From Pelomonas sp. Root405 (lineage in GTDB: Bacteria; Pseudomonadota; Gammaproteobacteria; Burkholderiales; Burkholderiaceae_C), in the NCBI RefSeq assembly GCF_001425165.1, contig NZ_LMDU01000016.1, positions 46,930 through 110,929 of the forward strand: a stretch of 64,000 nucleotides of DNA. The letters are read 5' to 3'. The translations under genes were made by a program, and so were the position numbers. Shown here piece after piece: positions 54,732 through 62,979 of this stretch. The notes beneath the pieces were generated by a model, which searched no databases, was not told where the DNA came from, and saw only the letters and a program-made list of their open reading frames with translations. The number at the start of each line of letters is the position of its first letter. Position 1 is the stretch's first letter.

Positions 54732-55321
54732 GCATGACCACCTTGCTGCGGGCGCTGGTCGCCGGCCTGCTCGCAGCCACTCTCAGCCTCGGCGCCATCG
54801 CAGGCCCCGGCGCCCACGGCCCCGACGGCGAACACCTCGACGGCCCGGCGGCCAACAACGCCACGGCCAGCAGCCGCCCGCGCATCGAAGCGGCCAGCGA
54901 TCAGTTCGAGCTTGTCGCCACGCTGGGCACCAAGGAGTTCTCGATGCTGATCGACCGCTTCGCGACCAACGAGCCGGTGCTGGGCGCCCAGGTCGAGATC
55001 GAATCGGGCGGCCTCAAGGCCAAGGCGGCTTTCCAGGCCGACATGGGCAGCTATGCCGTCGCCGACGCGGCGATGCTTAAGCTGCTCGGCAATCCCGGTG
55101 ACCATGCACTCGTCTTCACCATCATCGATGGGAACGAGTCTGACCTGCTGGACGCGACGCTCAAGGTGGCGGCGGATGAAGCGCACGACAGCCACGGCGG
55201 TGAATTCCTTGGCGGCAAGGTCTGGATCGGCACGGCCGTTCTTGCAACGCTGCTGATCGGCATCGCCGTCTGGCGGCGCCGCACCCGCACGGCCAAGACC
55301 CGGCAAGGAGGTCAGCCATGA
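54728..55321 (+). CDS. Periplasmic accessory protein of the RND cluster with [10 protein letters not shown] motif
   Basis: 197 residues. A signal segment (residues 1-25) is followed at residues 25-38 by [14 protein letters not shown]. The middle ~110 residues are beta-rich and resemble the periplasmic region of FixH-type or CusF-like accessory proteins only loosely. One C-terminal membrane segment (about 165-185) is followed by a basic tail, so the protein is anchored by its C-terminus. The same 14 residues open the mature part of the adaptor encoded next. Both ends overlap neighbours by ATGA. Function unknown; probably a metal-loading or assembly partner. Confidence 0.7.
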   Translation: MSMTTLLRALVAGLLAATLSLGAIAGPGAHGPDGEHLDGPAANNATASSRPRIEAASDQFELVATLGTKEFSMLIDRFATNEPVLGAQVEIESGGLKAKAAFQADMGSYAVADAAMLKLLGNPGDHALVFTIIDGNESDLLDATLKVAADEAHDSHGGEFLGGKVWIGTAVLATLLIGIAVWRRRTRTAKTRQGGQP

Positions 55322-56421
55322 AGCGCGCGCTGCTCACGCTGATGCTGGCCGCCGGCACTGCCCTCGCCGGGCCGGGCGCCCATGGCCCCGACGGCGAACA
55401 TCTGGACCACGCCGCGCCGGGCAATGCGTCGGGCTTGGTGCGCCTGCCGGATGGCAGCGTCAACGTGCCCAAGCTGGCGCAGCGCCGGCTCGGGCTGCGC
55501 ACACTGTTGGCACCCGAAACCGAGGCTGCCGCCACGCTGGAGCTGCCCGGCCGTGTCGTGCTGGACCCGAATGCCAGCGGCCGGGTGCAGGCCAGCTACG
55601 CCGGCCGCATCGAACCGGGTCCCAGGGGCCTGCCCGTGCCTGGCCAGGCGGTGCGCCAGGGCGACGTGCTGGCCTGGCTGCAACCGCAATCCGAGCCTTT
55701 CGCACAGGCCAACCAGGAGGCCCAGCGCGCCGAACTGCGCGCCGCCCGCCAGCTTGCCGAACTGCGCCAGAAACGGCTTGAAGGCCTGGAAGCCACCGTG
55801 CCGCGCAAGGAGATCGAGGCTGCGCGGCTGGAGGCCGGGTCCCTGGCCGCCCGCGAGCGCAGCATCTCTGCCAGCCTGGGTGCGCGCGTGGCGTTGCGCG
55901 CGCCGGTGTCGGGCGTCATCGCCCGCTCTGAGCTGGTTGCCGGCCAGGTTGTCGACGCGCGCGATGTGCTGGTGGACATCGTCGACCCGAGCCGCCTGAT
56001 GGTGGAAGCGCTGACAACCGACGTGACCTTGGGGCCGCGCATCGCCGGTGCCAGCCTGGCCGACACGGGCGGCGTGAAGCTGCAGCTGGCCGGCGTGCCA
56101 CTGGCGCTGCGCGAGGGCAGCCTGCCGCTGAGCTTTCGCGCGCGCATCGACAAGGCATCCACGCTCGCGGTTGGCCAGACGGTCAACGTCATCGTCACGT
56201 TGAAGGAGACCGCCAAGGGCATCGCCCTGCCCGCCGAGGCCGTCGTGCGCAGCCCTGTCAACGAGGCGGTCGTGTGGATCAAGACCGGCGCCGAGCGCTA
56301 CCTGCCGCAGCCGGTTCAGCTGCGGCCGCTGGACGCGAAAACCGTGCTCATCACGCGCGGCCTCGCGGCCGACAACCGCGTGGTGGTGCAAGGCGCACCG
56401 CTGATCGCGCAGATCCGCTGA
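55318..56421 (+). CDS. CzcB-like periplasmic adaptor (HlyD/MFP family)
   Basis: 367 residues. Signal peptide (1-17), then [14 protein letters not shown] at 17-30, shared with the previous protein. Membrane-fusion protein architecture: lipoyl half [20 protein letters not shown], helical hairpin (about 120-190), lipoyl second half ([20 protein letters not shown]) and beta-barrel. It links the RND pump to the outer-membrane factor. No Met-rich copper motif or long His-rich N-terminus is present apart from the shared motif. Confidence 0.87.
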   Translation: MKRALLTLMLAAGTALAGPGAHGPDGEHLDHAAPGNASGLVRLPDGSVNVPKLAQRRLGLRTLLAPETEAAATLELPGRVVLDPNASGRVQASYAGRIEPGPRGLPVPGQAVRQGDVLAWLQPQSEPFAQANQEAQRAELRAARQLAELRQKRLEGLEATVPRKEIEAARLEAGSLAARERSISASLGARVALRAPVSGVIARSELVAGQVVDARDVLVDIVDPSRLMVEALTTDVTLGPRIAGASLADTGGVKLQLAGVPLALREGSLPLSFRARIDKASTLAVGQTVNVIVTLKETAKGIALPAEAVVRSPVNEAVVWIKTGAERYLPQPVQLRPLDAKTVLITRGLAADNRVVVQGAPLIAQIR

Positions 56422-56431
56422 AGGGCCGGCC

Positions 56432-59400
56432 ATGTTCAATTGGATCGTCCAGACCAGCCTGCGCAACCGGCTCTTCGTGCTGGCCATTGCCGCGCTGCTG
56501 ATGGCCTATGGCGCCCTCACCGCCTGGCGCACGCCGGTCGATGTCTTTCCCGACCTCAACAAGCCTCTGGTGACCGTGCTGGCCGAGGCGGGCGGCATGG
56601 CGCCGGAGGAGGTGGAGCAGCTCGTCAGCGTGCCCATCGAGACGGCGCTCAACGGCATGCCTGGCATCACGCGGGTGCGCTCGACCTCGGGCGTCGGCCT
56701 GTCTATCGTCTATGCCGAGTTCGACTGGGGCACCGACGTCTACGCCAACCGCCAGCAGGTGGCCGAGCGCCTGGCCCAGCTGCGTGGCCAGTTGCCGGGT
56801 GACATCACGCCGACGATGGGGCCGGTGTCGTCCATCATGGGTGAGGTCATGCTGATCGCACTACCGCTCGGCGCCAGCGGAGCCACACCAATGCAGGCGC
56901 GGGAGTACGCCGACTTCGTTCTGCGCCCGCGGCTGCTGGCCATTCAGGGCGTGGCCCAGGTGGTGCCCATCGGCGGCGAGGTGCGCACGCTACGCGTCGA
57001 GCCCGATACCGTGCGCATGGCCCAGCGCGGCGTGTCGCTGACGCAGATCGAGCAGGCGCTGCGCGGCTTTGCCAGCAATGCCGGCGGCGGCTTCATCGAC
57101 CTGAACAGTCGCGAATACCTGATCCGACACCTCGGCCGCAGCAACCGCATCGAGGACCTGCAAGGCATCGCCGTCGCCTGGAAGGACGGCCGCCCCATCC
57201 TGCTGGAGCAGGTGGCCGGCGTGCGCTTCGCCGCTGCGCTCAAGCGGGGTGACGCGGGCTACAAGGGCGCGCCGGCCGTCATCGTCAGCGTGCAGAAGCA
57301 GCCGGCCGCCGACACCGTGCAGTTGACGCGTCAGATCGAGACCGCGCTGGACGAGTTGAAGCCCGGTCTGCCCAAGGGCCTGAGCGCGCCGCAGGTGCTG
57401 TTCCGCCAAGCGGACTTCATCGACGCGTCGATCTCCAACGTGACCGGTGCGCTGCGCGACGGCGCCATCATGGTGGCCATCGTGCTGTTCGCCTTCCTGC
57501 TGTCGGCGCGCACGACGCTGATCTCGCTGGTGGCCATTCCGCTGTCGCTGGCGGTCACAGCGCTGGTGTTCCGCTGGCTCGACCAGTCGATCAACGTGAT
57601 GACGCTGGGCGGCCTGGCGATCGCCATCGGCGAGCTGGTGGACGACGCGGTGGTCGATGTGGAGAACATCCAACGCCGCCTGCGCGAGAACCGCCTGCTG
57701 CCCGAGCCGAAGCCGGTGCTGGAGGTCGTGCGCGCGGCCAGCGTGGAGGTGCGCACCGGCATCGTCTACGCGACGTTGATCGTCGTGCTCGTGTTCGTGC
57801 CGCTGTTCGCGCTGCCAGGGATCGAAGGTCGGCTGTTCACGCCGCTGGGCATCGCCTACATCGTGTCCATCCTGGCGTCGATGGGAGTGTCGATGACGGT
57901 CACGCCGGTGCTCAGCGCCTTCCTGCTTCCCGGCATGAAGTTGGCGCATGCCGACAGCCCGCTGGTGGCCCGGCTCAAACGCTGGGACGCGCTGCTGCTG
58001 GCCTGGTCCTTCCCGCGGGCGCGCCTGCTGATCGGTGCGGCGGCGCTGACCGTCGCGGTGGCTGCGGCCAGCGTGCCCTTCTTCCCACGCGCCTTCCTGC
58101 CGGCCTTCAACGAGGGCTCGCTCGTGCTGTCGCTGATGTTCAACCCCGGCACCTCGCTGGCCGAGAGCAACCGCATGGGCGCGCTGGCCGAGACGCTGAT
58201 CGGCCAGCTGCCGGAGGTCACCCAGGTCGGCCGCCGCACCGGCCGCGCCGAACTGGATGAACACGCCGAGGGCGTGCATTCCACGGAGATCGACGTTGAT
58301 CTCAAGCGCGATGGCGAGCCCGTCGACCGCGAGGCGGCAATGGCCCGCATCCGCGAGCAACTGGCCTCGCTGCCGGCCCAGGTCGCCATTGGCCAGCCCA
58401 TCTCGCACCGGCTCGACCACCTGCTGTCGGGCGTGCGTGCGCAGGTCGCCTTGAAGATCTACGGCGACGACACCGACACGCTGCGCGGCCTGGCCGAGCA
58501 GATGCGCGCCGGCCTGAGCAACGTGCCGGGCCTGGTTGACCTGACCGTGGAAAAGCAGGTGCTGATCCCGCAGATCGCCGTGCGCCTGGACCAGCGCAAG
58601 CTGGCCCAGACCGGCCTGTCGCCCGGCGAGGCGGTGCGCGTGCTGCAGGCGCTGACCGATGGCGCGCATGGCGCGCAGATCGTCGACGGGCAGCGCCGTT
58701 ATGACCTGGTGCTGCGCCTGCCCGATGACAAGCGCAGCCCGCAAGACTTGGGCACCACGCTGATCGACACGCCGGCCGGGCGGTTGCCGCTGTCCAGCAT
58801 CGCGACCGTGGAGGAGACCGACGGCCCCAACCAGATCGGCCGCGAGAACGGGCGGCGGCGCATCGTCGTCTACGCCAACACCGACGGGCGTGACATGGGC
58901 CAGGTCATCGCCGACATCCGCCAGGTCATCGCCGGGACCGCCCTGCCGACCGGCGCCTTCGTCAGCCTGGAGGGCCAGTTCCAGGCGCAGGAGCAGGCCA
59001 CGCAGCTGATCGTGGCGCTGTCGCTGGTGTCGCTGGCAATGATGTTCCTGGTGCTCTACACGCGTTACCGCTCGGCCACCTTGGCGGCAATCATCATGGC
59101 CAACATCCCGCTGGCGCTCATCGGCGCCGTGCTGGCGATGTGGCTGGCAGGTGTGACGCTGTCGGTGGCCACGATGGTCGGCTTCATCACGCTGGCCGGC
59201 ATCGCCACGCGCAACGGCATCCTCAAGGTCAGCCACTACATCAACCTGTGCAAGTTCGAGGGCGAGCACTTCGGCCAGGCCATGATCGTGCGCGGCTCGC
59301 TGGAGCGGCTGACGCCGGTGCTGATGACCGCGCTGGTGGCGGCCTTTGCGCTGACACCGCTGCTGCTGGCCGGCGACCAGCCCGGCAAGGAGATCCTGCA

Positions 59401-59554
59401 TCCGGTGGCCGTCGTCATCTTCGGAGGCCTCGTCAGCTCAACCCTGCTCGACACGGTGCTGACGCCGGTCGTGTTTTGGCTGGTAGGCGAGCGTCCGTTG
59501 ACACGGCTGTTACAAGACGTCGAGTCGTCGGCCGAGGCCGAGCAATCGTTCTAG
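56432..59554 (+). CDS. HME-type RND heavy-metal efflux pump (CzcA/CusA family)
   Basis: 1040 residues with 12 membrane segments and two large periplasmic loops, the full RND plan. N-terminal [16 protein letters not shown] and [17 protein letters not shown] are typical of heavy-metal exporters. The proton-relay helix reads [13 protein letters not shown] (residues 400-412). This is neither the DFG...DGA pattern of Zn/Co pumps nor the usual Cu/Ag pattern, so the exported ion is uncertain. The stop TAG lies inside the CTAG that begins the 270-bp palindromic element downstream. Confidence 0.88.
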   Translation: MFNWIVQTSLRNRLFVLAIAALLMAYGALTAWRTPVDVFPDLNKPLVTVLAEAGGMAPEEVEQLVSVPIETALNGMPGITRVRSTSGVGLSIVYAEFDWGTDVYANRQQVAERLAQLRGQLPGDITPTMGPVSSIMGEVMLIALPLGASGATPMQAREYADFVLRPRLLAIQGVAQVVPIGGEVRTLRVEPDTVRMAQRGVSLTQIEQALRGFASNAGGGFIDLNSREYLIRHLGRSNRIEDLQGIAVAWKDGRPILLEQVAGVRFAAALKRGDAGYKGAPAVIVSVQKQPAADTVQLTRQIETALDELKPGLPKGLSAPQVLFRQADFIDASISNVTGALRDGAIMVAIVLFAFLLSARTTLISLVAIPLSLAVTALVFRWLDQSINVMTLGGLAIAIGELVDDAVVDVENIQRRLRENRLLPEPKPVLEVVRAASVEVRTGIVYATLIVVLVFVPLFALPGIEGRLFTPLGIAYIVSILASMGVSMTVTPVLSAFLLPGMKLAHADSPLVARLKRWDALLLAWSFPRARLLIGAAALTVAVAAASVPFFPRAFLPAFNEGSLVLSLMFNPGTSLAESNRMGALAETLIGQLPEVTQVGRRTGRAELDEHAEGVHSTEIDVDLKRDGEPVDREAAMARIREQLASLPAQVAIGQPISHRLDHLLSGVRAQVALKIYGDDTDTLRGLAEQMRAGLSNVPGLVDLTVEKQVLIPQIAVRLDQRKLAQTGLSPGEAVRVLQALTDGAHGAQIVDGQRRYDLVLRLPDDKRSPQDLGTTLIDTPAGRLPLSSIATVEETDGPNQIGRENGRRRIVVYANTDGRDMGQVIADIRQVIAGTALPTGAFVSLEGQFQAQEQATQLIVALSLVSLAMMFLVLYTRYRSATLAAIIMANIPLALIGAVLAMWLAGVTLSVATMVGFITLAGIATRNGILKVSHYINLCKFEGEHFGQAMIVRGSLERLTPVLMTALVAAFALTPLLLAGDQPGKEILHPVAVVIFGGLVSSTLLDTVLTPVVFWLVGERPLTRLLQDVESSAEAEQSF

Positions 59555-59820
59555 GGCCGTTAACACTACGGCAACGGGTCGCGTTGTGGCCAGAAAGGCC
59601 GCGCGCAAGGCGCAAAGCGGAGCCGGGTTGGACACCCGGCGAGCATTTGCAACGCCGCGCGCGGCCTTTCCGGCCACAACCCGAAGGGAAGGCCCGCCGC
59701 CAGGGGCCACTCGGCGTTGCGCCACTTGCCTGCACATCAGTGCGGGCGGCGTGTCGCGCCTTGATTGGCCCCTGGCGGCGGGCCTTCGCGACCCATTGCC
59801 GTAGCGTTAACAGGCCCTAG
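59551..59820. repeat. 270-bp MITE-like palindromic element with 33-bp terminal inverted repeats
   Basis: The left end (59551-59583) and right end (59787-59820) are inverted copies of about 33 bp with three mismatches and one indel; each is bounded by CTAG. Inside lie two hairpins: arms 59583-59606 and 59657-59680 (23 of 24 pair), and arms 59688-59709 and 59766-59787 (22 of 22 pair). No coding frame is convincing. The czcA-like stop codon is formed by the left CTAG. The build is that of a non-autonomous element or large REP-type unit; it may also act as a transcription terminator for the pump operon. Confidence 0.8.
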
Positions 59821-59844
59821 ACCCTCGATCAGATCGGAGTACCC

Positions 59845-60225
59845 ATGAAAACCAAGCAACTGCTGACTGCCGCCCTCCTCGCCATCAGCGCGCTGGGGAT
59901 GAATGTCGCGATGGCCCACGGCGCCGCCAAGCCGCGCCACGGCGGCACGGTGCAGGTGGCCAACGACGTCAACTTCGAGCTGGTGGCCGACGCCGACGGC
60001 GCGACCATCTACCTCGTCGACCATGACGAGGACATGCCCTCCAAGGGCATCTCGGGCAAGCTGACCGTGTTGAACGGCACGCAAAAGACCGAGGTGGCCG
60101 TCAAGGCCACCGAGGGCAACAAGCTGCGTGCCACCGGCGTGAAGATTGCCCCGGGTGCCAAGGTCATGGCCGTGCTGTACAACGTCGAGGGCAGGACCGC
60201 GACCGTGCGCTTCACCGTCAAGTAA
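59845..60225 (+). CDS. Small periplasmic protein of metal-resistance loci
   Basis: 126 residues with a signal peptide ending NVAMAHG and a beta-rich mature domain beginning AKPRHGGTVQVAND. Not assigned to a characterised family; similar small proteins occur beside CzcCBA/Cus-type genes. Two histidines at the mature N-terminus could bind metal. CGGAG precedes the ATG. It starts 24 bp after the palindromic element. Confidence 0.65.
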   Translation: MKTKQLLTAALLAISALGMNVAMAHGAAKPRHGGTVQVANDVNFELVADADGATIYLVDHDEDMPSKGISGKLTVLNGTQKTEVAVKATEGNKLRATGVKIAPGAKVMAVLYNVEGRTATVRFTVK

Positions 60226-60244
60226 GGGTGCGCGGCGAGCCCGC

Positions 60245-60502
60245 TCAACGACAGCCGCAGCAACCGCCGCCCGTGGCTGCGCGGGGCGCGGCAGGTGCGC
60301 CGGTTGCTTCGGTGGGCGTGTAGCCCGCTTCCGCAATCGCCGACCTGAACTCGTCTGGGCTGGCGGCGCTGGAGCCGATCTCCACGCGCTTGGACGCCAG
60401 GTCGATGGCGACCGCCGCGTCGCTGTCGACACCCTTGACGGCCTTGGTGATCATGCTGACGCAATGTCCGCACGTCATGTCCTTCACTTCGAACGCAATC
60501 AT
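60245..60502 (-). CDS. copZ: Copper chaperone with HMA domain
   Basis: 85 residues. The heavy-metal-associated fold begins MIAFEVKDMTCGHCVSMITK with binding Cys11 and Cys14, and has the usual TPTEA end of the domain. An unusual tail GGGCCGCR adds three cysteines and could form a second binding site. GAAGGAGCC is the ribosome site. It is transcribed from the MerR/CueR-type promoter at 60535-60565. The convergent neighbour ends 19 bp away. Confidence 0.88.
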   Translation of the reverse strand: MIAFEVKDMTCGHCVSMITKAVKGVDSDAAVAIDLASKRVEIGSSAASPDEFRSAIAEAGYTPTEATGAPAAPRAATGGGCCGCR

Positions 60503-60534
60503 CACTGGCTCCTTCAATACGTTGTGGTGAAGGA

Positions 60535-60565
60535 ACTGTGGAGCTTGCCCCCGTGGCAAGGTCAA
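60535..60565 (-). promoter_or_regulatory. CueR/MerR-type promoter of copZ
   Basis: On the minus strand TTGACC (60565-60560) and CACAGT (60540-60535) are separated by 19 bp, the over-long spacing of MerR-family promoters. The spacer holds the dyad CTTGCC (60544-60549)/GGCAAG (60555-60560), like known CueR sites. It lies 33 bp upstream of the copZ start. The regulator gene itself is not in the window. Confidence 0.7.
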
Positions 60566-60672
60566 GCGGCAGATCGCGCGAGGCCAGGTCACGTCGATAG
60601 ATGCCCCCGCCGAACCGAGGCCTGCCACTGCGCCCATGTGCTGTTGCAAAGCGGCTGGGATAAAGTTTCAGC

Positions 60673-61047
60673 ATGCGTGCACTGCTCCGCTGCCTCCTGG
60701 TCAGCCTGCTGATCCTGACCCTGCCCCTCAAGGGGCTGGCGGCGGCCGGCTACATGGCTTGCGGACCGGCGCATGCGGGCGCGGCGTTGCCGCAACATCA
60801 TGCGACGGCGGACAGTTCGTCTCAACATGATCACCATGCTGAGGCCAGCCAGTCCGCGATGGACGAGACGTCGGCCACGAAATGCGTGCAGTGCGCGCCC
60901 TGCTGCGGCGCTGTCGCGCCACAGGCGGAAGCGCCTAGCCTGGCAACCGAGGTCGTCAACGCGGACACGGTCCTGCAGGCGGTCCGCTCCCTCGTGGTGG
61001 GCGGCCGCATCGACCGCATCGACCGCCCTCCAAGAAGCCTGCGCTGA
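60673..61047 (+). CDS. Small Cys/His-rich secreted protein
   Basis: 124 residues, not assigned with certainty; the build resembles DUF2946/CopL-like proteins. Signal segment (LLVSLLILTLPLKGLAAAG), histidines in QHDHHAE and a cysteine cluster KCVQCAPCCG. Divergent from copZ across 170 bp containing the CueR-type promoter. Possibly a periplasmic copper-binding protein. Confidence 0.6.
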   Translation: MRALLRCLLVSLLILTLPLKGLAAAGYMACGPAHAGAALPQHHATADSSSQHDHHAEASQSAMDETSATKCVQCAPCCGAVAPQAEAPSLATEVVNADTVLQAVRSLVVGGRIDRIDRPPRSLR

Positions 61048-61170
61048 GCCGGCCGGCGCCCGCCCGGAGCGCCGCGACCCGCTTCAACTCGACCCCGAGA
61101 TCCCGAGCGCCTGCCTGACCGGCAGCCGTTGCTGCGGGCTCTTCGATCCACTTCTTTGGACGAGGACAGC

Positions 61171-61542
61171 ATGTTCCCCACCCCCTTGAAAGACGGCCGC
61201 ACCGCCGCGCGTTCGGCTTGGCCACCGCTGACGCTGGCCATGATCGTCGCCGCAGCCCTGCTGCCCGCCCAGGCGCAGACGGCAGTTGGCAGACCTGATC
61301 CCACCGACCCGCAAGCCAGCGCGCCCGCGGTTCGCCATGACAGCGCCCTCGCGCGCTACCGCGCGCTGAAGGAAGCGCCGGCCGGGTCCTGGCAACAGGC
61401 CAACGAGGCGGCCCGCCGCGCCGGCGGTTGGCGCGCCTACGCCCGTGAAAAGGTGCAGGCGGATGACGGCCCAGCAGCCCCTGCCGCTGCGGCGTCTGCG
61501 GTCAAGCCGAACGAACGGCATGACCACCACGCGCCGCGCTGA
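61171..61542 (+). CDS. Small secreted protein preceding the TolC lipoprotein
   Basis: 123 residues, not recognised. Signal segment (PLTLAMIVAAALLPAQAQ) and a mature part with WQQANEAARRAGGWRAYARE, a helical piece seen in small proteins of copper clusters, ending HDHHAPR. The ATG at 61171 is preferred over one at 61129, which would bury the signal. 13 bp before the next gene. Confidence 0.55.
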   Translation: MFPTPLKDGRTAARSAWPPLTLAMIVAAALLPAQAQTAVGRPDPTDPQASAPAVRHDSALARYRALKEAPAGSWQQANEAARRAGGWRAYAREKVQADDGPAAPAAAASAVKPNERHDHHAPR

Positions 61543-61555
61543 AGGAGATCGACCG

Positions 61556-62959
61556 ATGAAACGATCCCGACTTCCGCTTTCCCTGCTGGCCGTCGCCATG
61601 CTGGCGGGCTGTGCTTCCGTCGAACCCGGCGCCTCGCTCAACCAGGTTAGGTCGCTGACCCAGGCTCACACCGCGCCAGCGCTGACGGTTGATCGCTCGG
61701 CCGAAGACCTGGCCCGCACGCACGCCAAGGTCACGGAGTTGCTGCGCCAGCCCATAGGCGCCGACACCGCCGTGCAGATCGCGCTGCTGAACAACCGTGG
61801 CCTGCAGGCCCGGCTGCAGCAGCTCGGCATCACCGAGGCCGAAGTCAGCCAGGCCGCGCGGCTGCCCAATCCCGGTTTCAGCTTCGGCCGCCTCACGCAG
61901 GGCGATGAGATCGAGCTGGAGCGAGCGCTGCATGTCAACCTCGCCCGCTTGCTGACCCTGCCCCTGGTCAGCCGGTTGGAGGAACGGCGGCTGCAGGCCG
62001 TGCAACGCGAGGTGGCGATGGACGTGCTGAGCCTGGCCGCCGATGCGCGCAAGGCCTGGGTGCAGGCCGTCGCGGCGCGCGAGAGCCTTCGCTATATGCA
62101 CCAGGTGCAGGAGGCCGCCGAGGCCAGTGCCGAACTCGCTCGCAGGATGCAGCAGGCCGGTAACTTCAATGCGCTGACGCGACTGCGCGAGCAGGGCTTC
62201 TACGCCGATGCGGCGCTCGGCCTGGCCCGCGCCGAACAGCGCCAGCGCGCCGCGCGCGAGCGCCTGGCCCGGCTGCTCGGGCTGTGGGGTGACCAGCTGG
62301 ACTTCAAGCTGCCCGAACGCCTGCCGGACCTGCCGGATGCGCCGCGTGACCAGCCGGACATCGAGCGCCAGGCCCTGGCCCAGCGCCTGGATGTGCAGGC
62401 GGCGCGCCTGGCGGCCGAGCAGACGGCACGCAATCTGCGCCTGACCGAGGTGACGCGCTTCGTCAGCGTCTTCGAGCTGGGCTTGGTGCGCAACACGTCC
62501 AACGAGGCGCCGCGCCAGACCGGCTGGGAAGTCTCCCTGGAACTGCCGCTGTTCGACTGGGGCGGCGCCCGCGCGGCCAAGGCCGAGAGCCTTTACATGC
62601 AGTCCCTGCACCAGGCCGCTGCGACCGCCATCAACGCCCGCTCGGAAGTGCGCGAGGCCTACGGCAACTACCGCGCCAGCTACGACATCGCCCGCCATCA
62701 CCGCGACGAGATCGTGCCGCTGAGAAAGCGCATCTCCGAGGAGCAACTGCTGCGCTACAACGGCATGCTGATCGGCGTCTTCGAGCTGCTGGCCGATGCG
62801 CGCTCGCAGGTCGCCAGCGTCAATGCGTCCATCGAGGCGCTGCGCGATTTCTGGCTGGCCAAGGCGGATCTCGACATGGCCCTGATCGGCCGCGCCACGC
62901 TGCCAATGCCGGCCGCAGCCGCTGTGTCCGCCGGCGGCGAAGCCGGTGCGGGCCACTGA
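61556..62959 (+). CDS. TolC-family outer membrane lipoprotein
   Basis: 467 residues. Lipobox LAGC at residues 17-20 of the signal. Two OEP repeats, with QIALLNNRGLQARLQQLGI in the first and VSLELPLFDWGGARAAKAES in the second. GAAGGAGATC precedes the ATG. It lies between small His-rich proteins and the multicopper oxidase, the standard copper-tolerance order; it may pair with an efflux system encoded beyond the window. Confidence 0.88.
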   Translation: MKRSRLPLSLLAVAMLAGCASVEPGASLNQVRSLTQAHTAPALTVDRSAEDLARTHAKVTELLRQPIGADTAVQIALLNNRGLQARLQQLGITEAEVSQAARLPNPGFSFGRLTQGDEIELERALHVNLARLLTLPLVSRLEERRLQAVQREVAMDVLSLAADARKAWVQAVAARESLRYMHQVQEAAEASAELARRMQQAGNFNALTRLREQGFYADAALGLARAEQRQRAARERLARLLGLWGDQLDFKLPERLPDLPDAPRDQPDIERQALAQRLDVQAARLAAEQTARNLRLTEVTRFVSVFELGLVRNTSNEAPRQTGWEVSLELPLFDWGGARAAKAESLYMQSLHQAAATAINARSEVREAYGNYRASYDIARHHRDEIVPLRKRISEEQLLRYNGMLIGVFELLADARSQVASVNASIEALRDFWLAKADLDMALIGRATLPMPAAAAVSAGGEAGAGH

Positions 62960-62979
62960 AGCCTTTTCAAGGAACCCAC

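Noticed and set aside
56990..59401. An 803-codon minus-strand open frame over the RND pump
   Set aside because: Antisense to an intact pump and without any domain signature.
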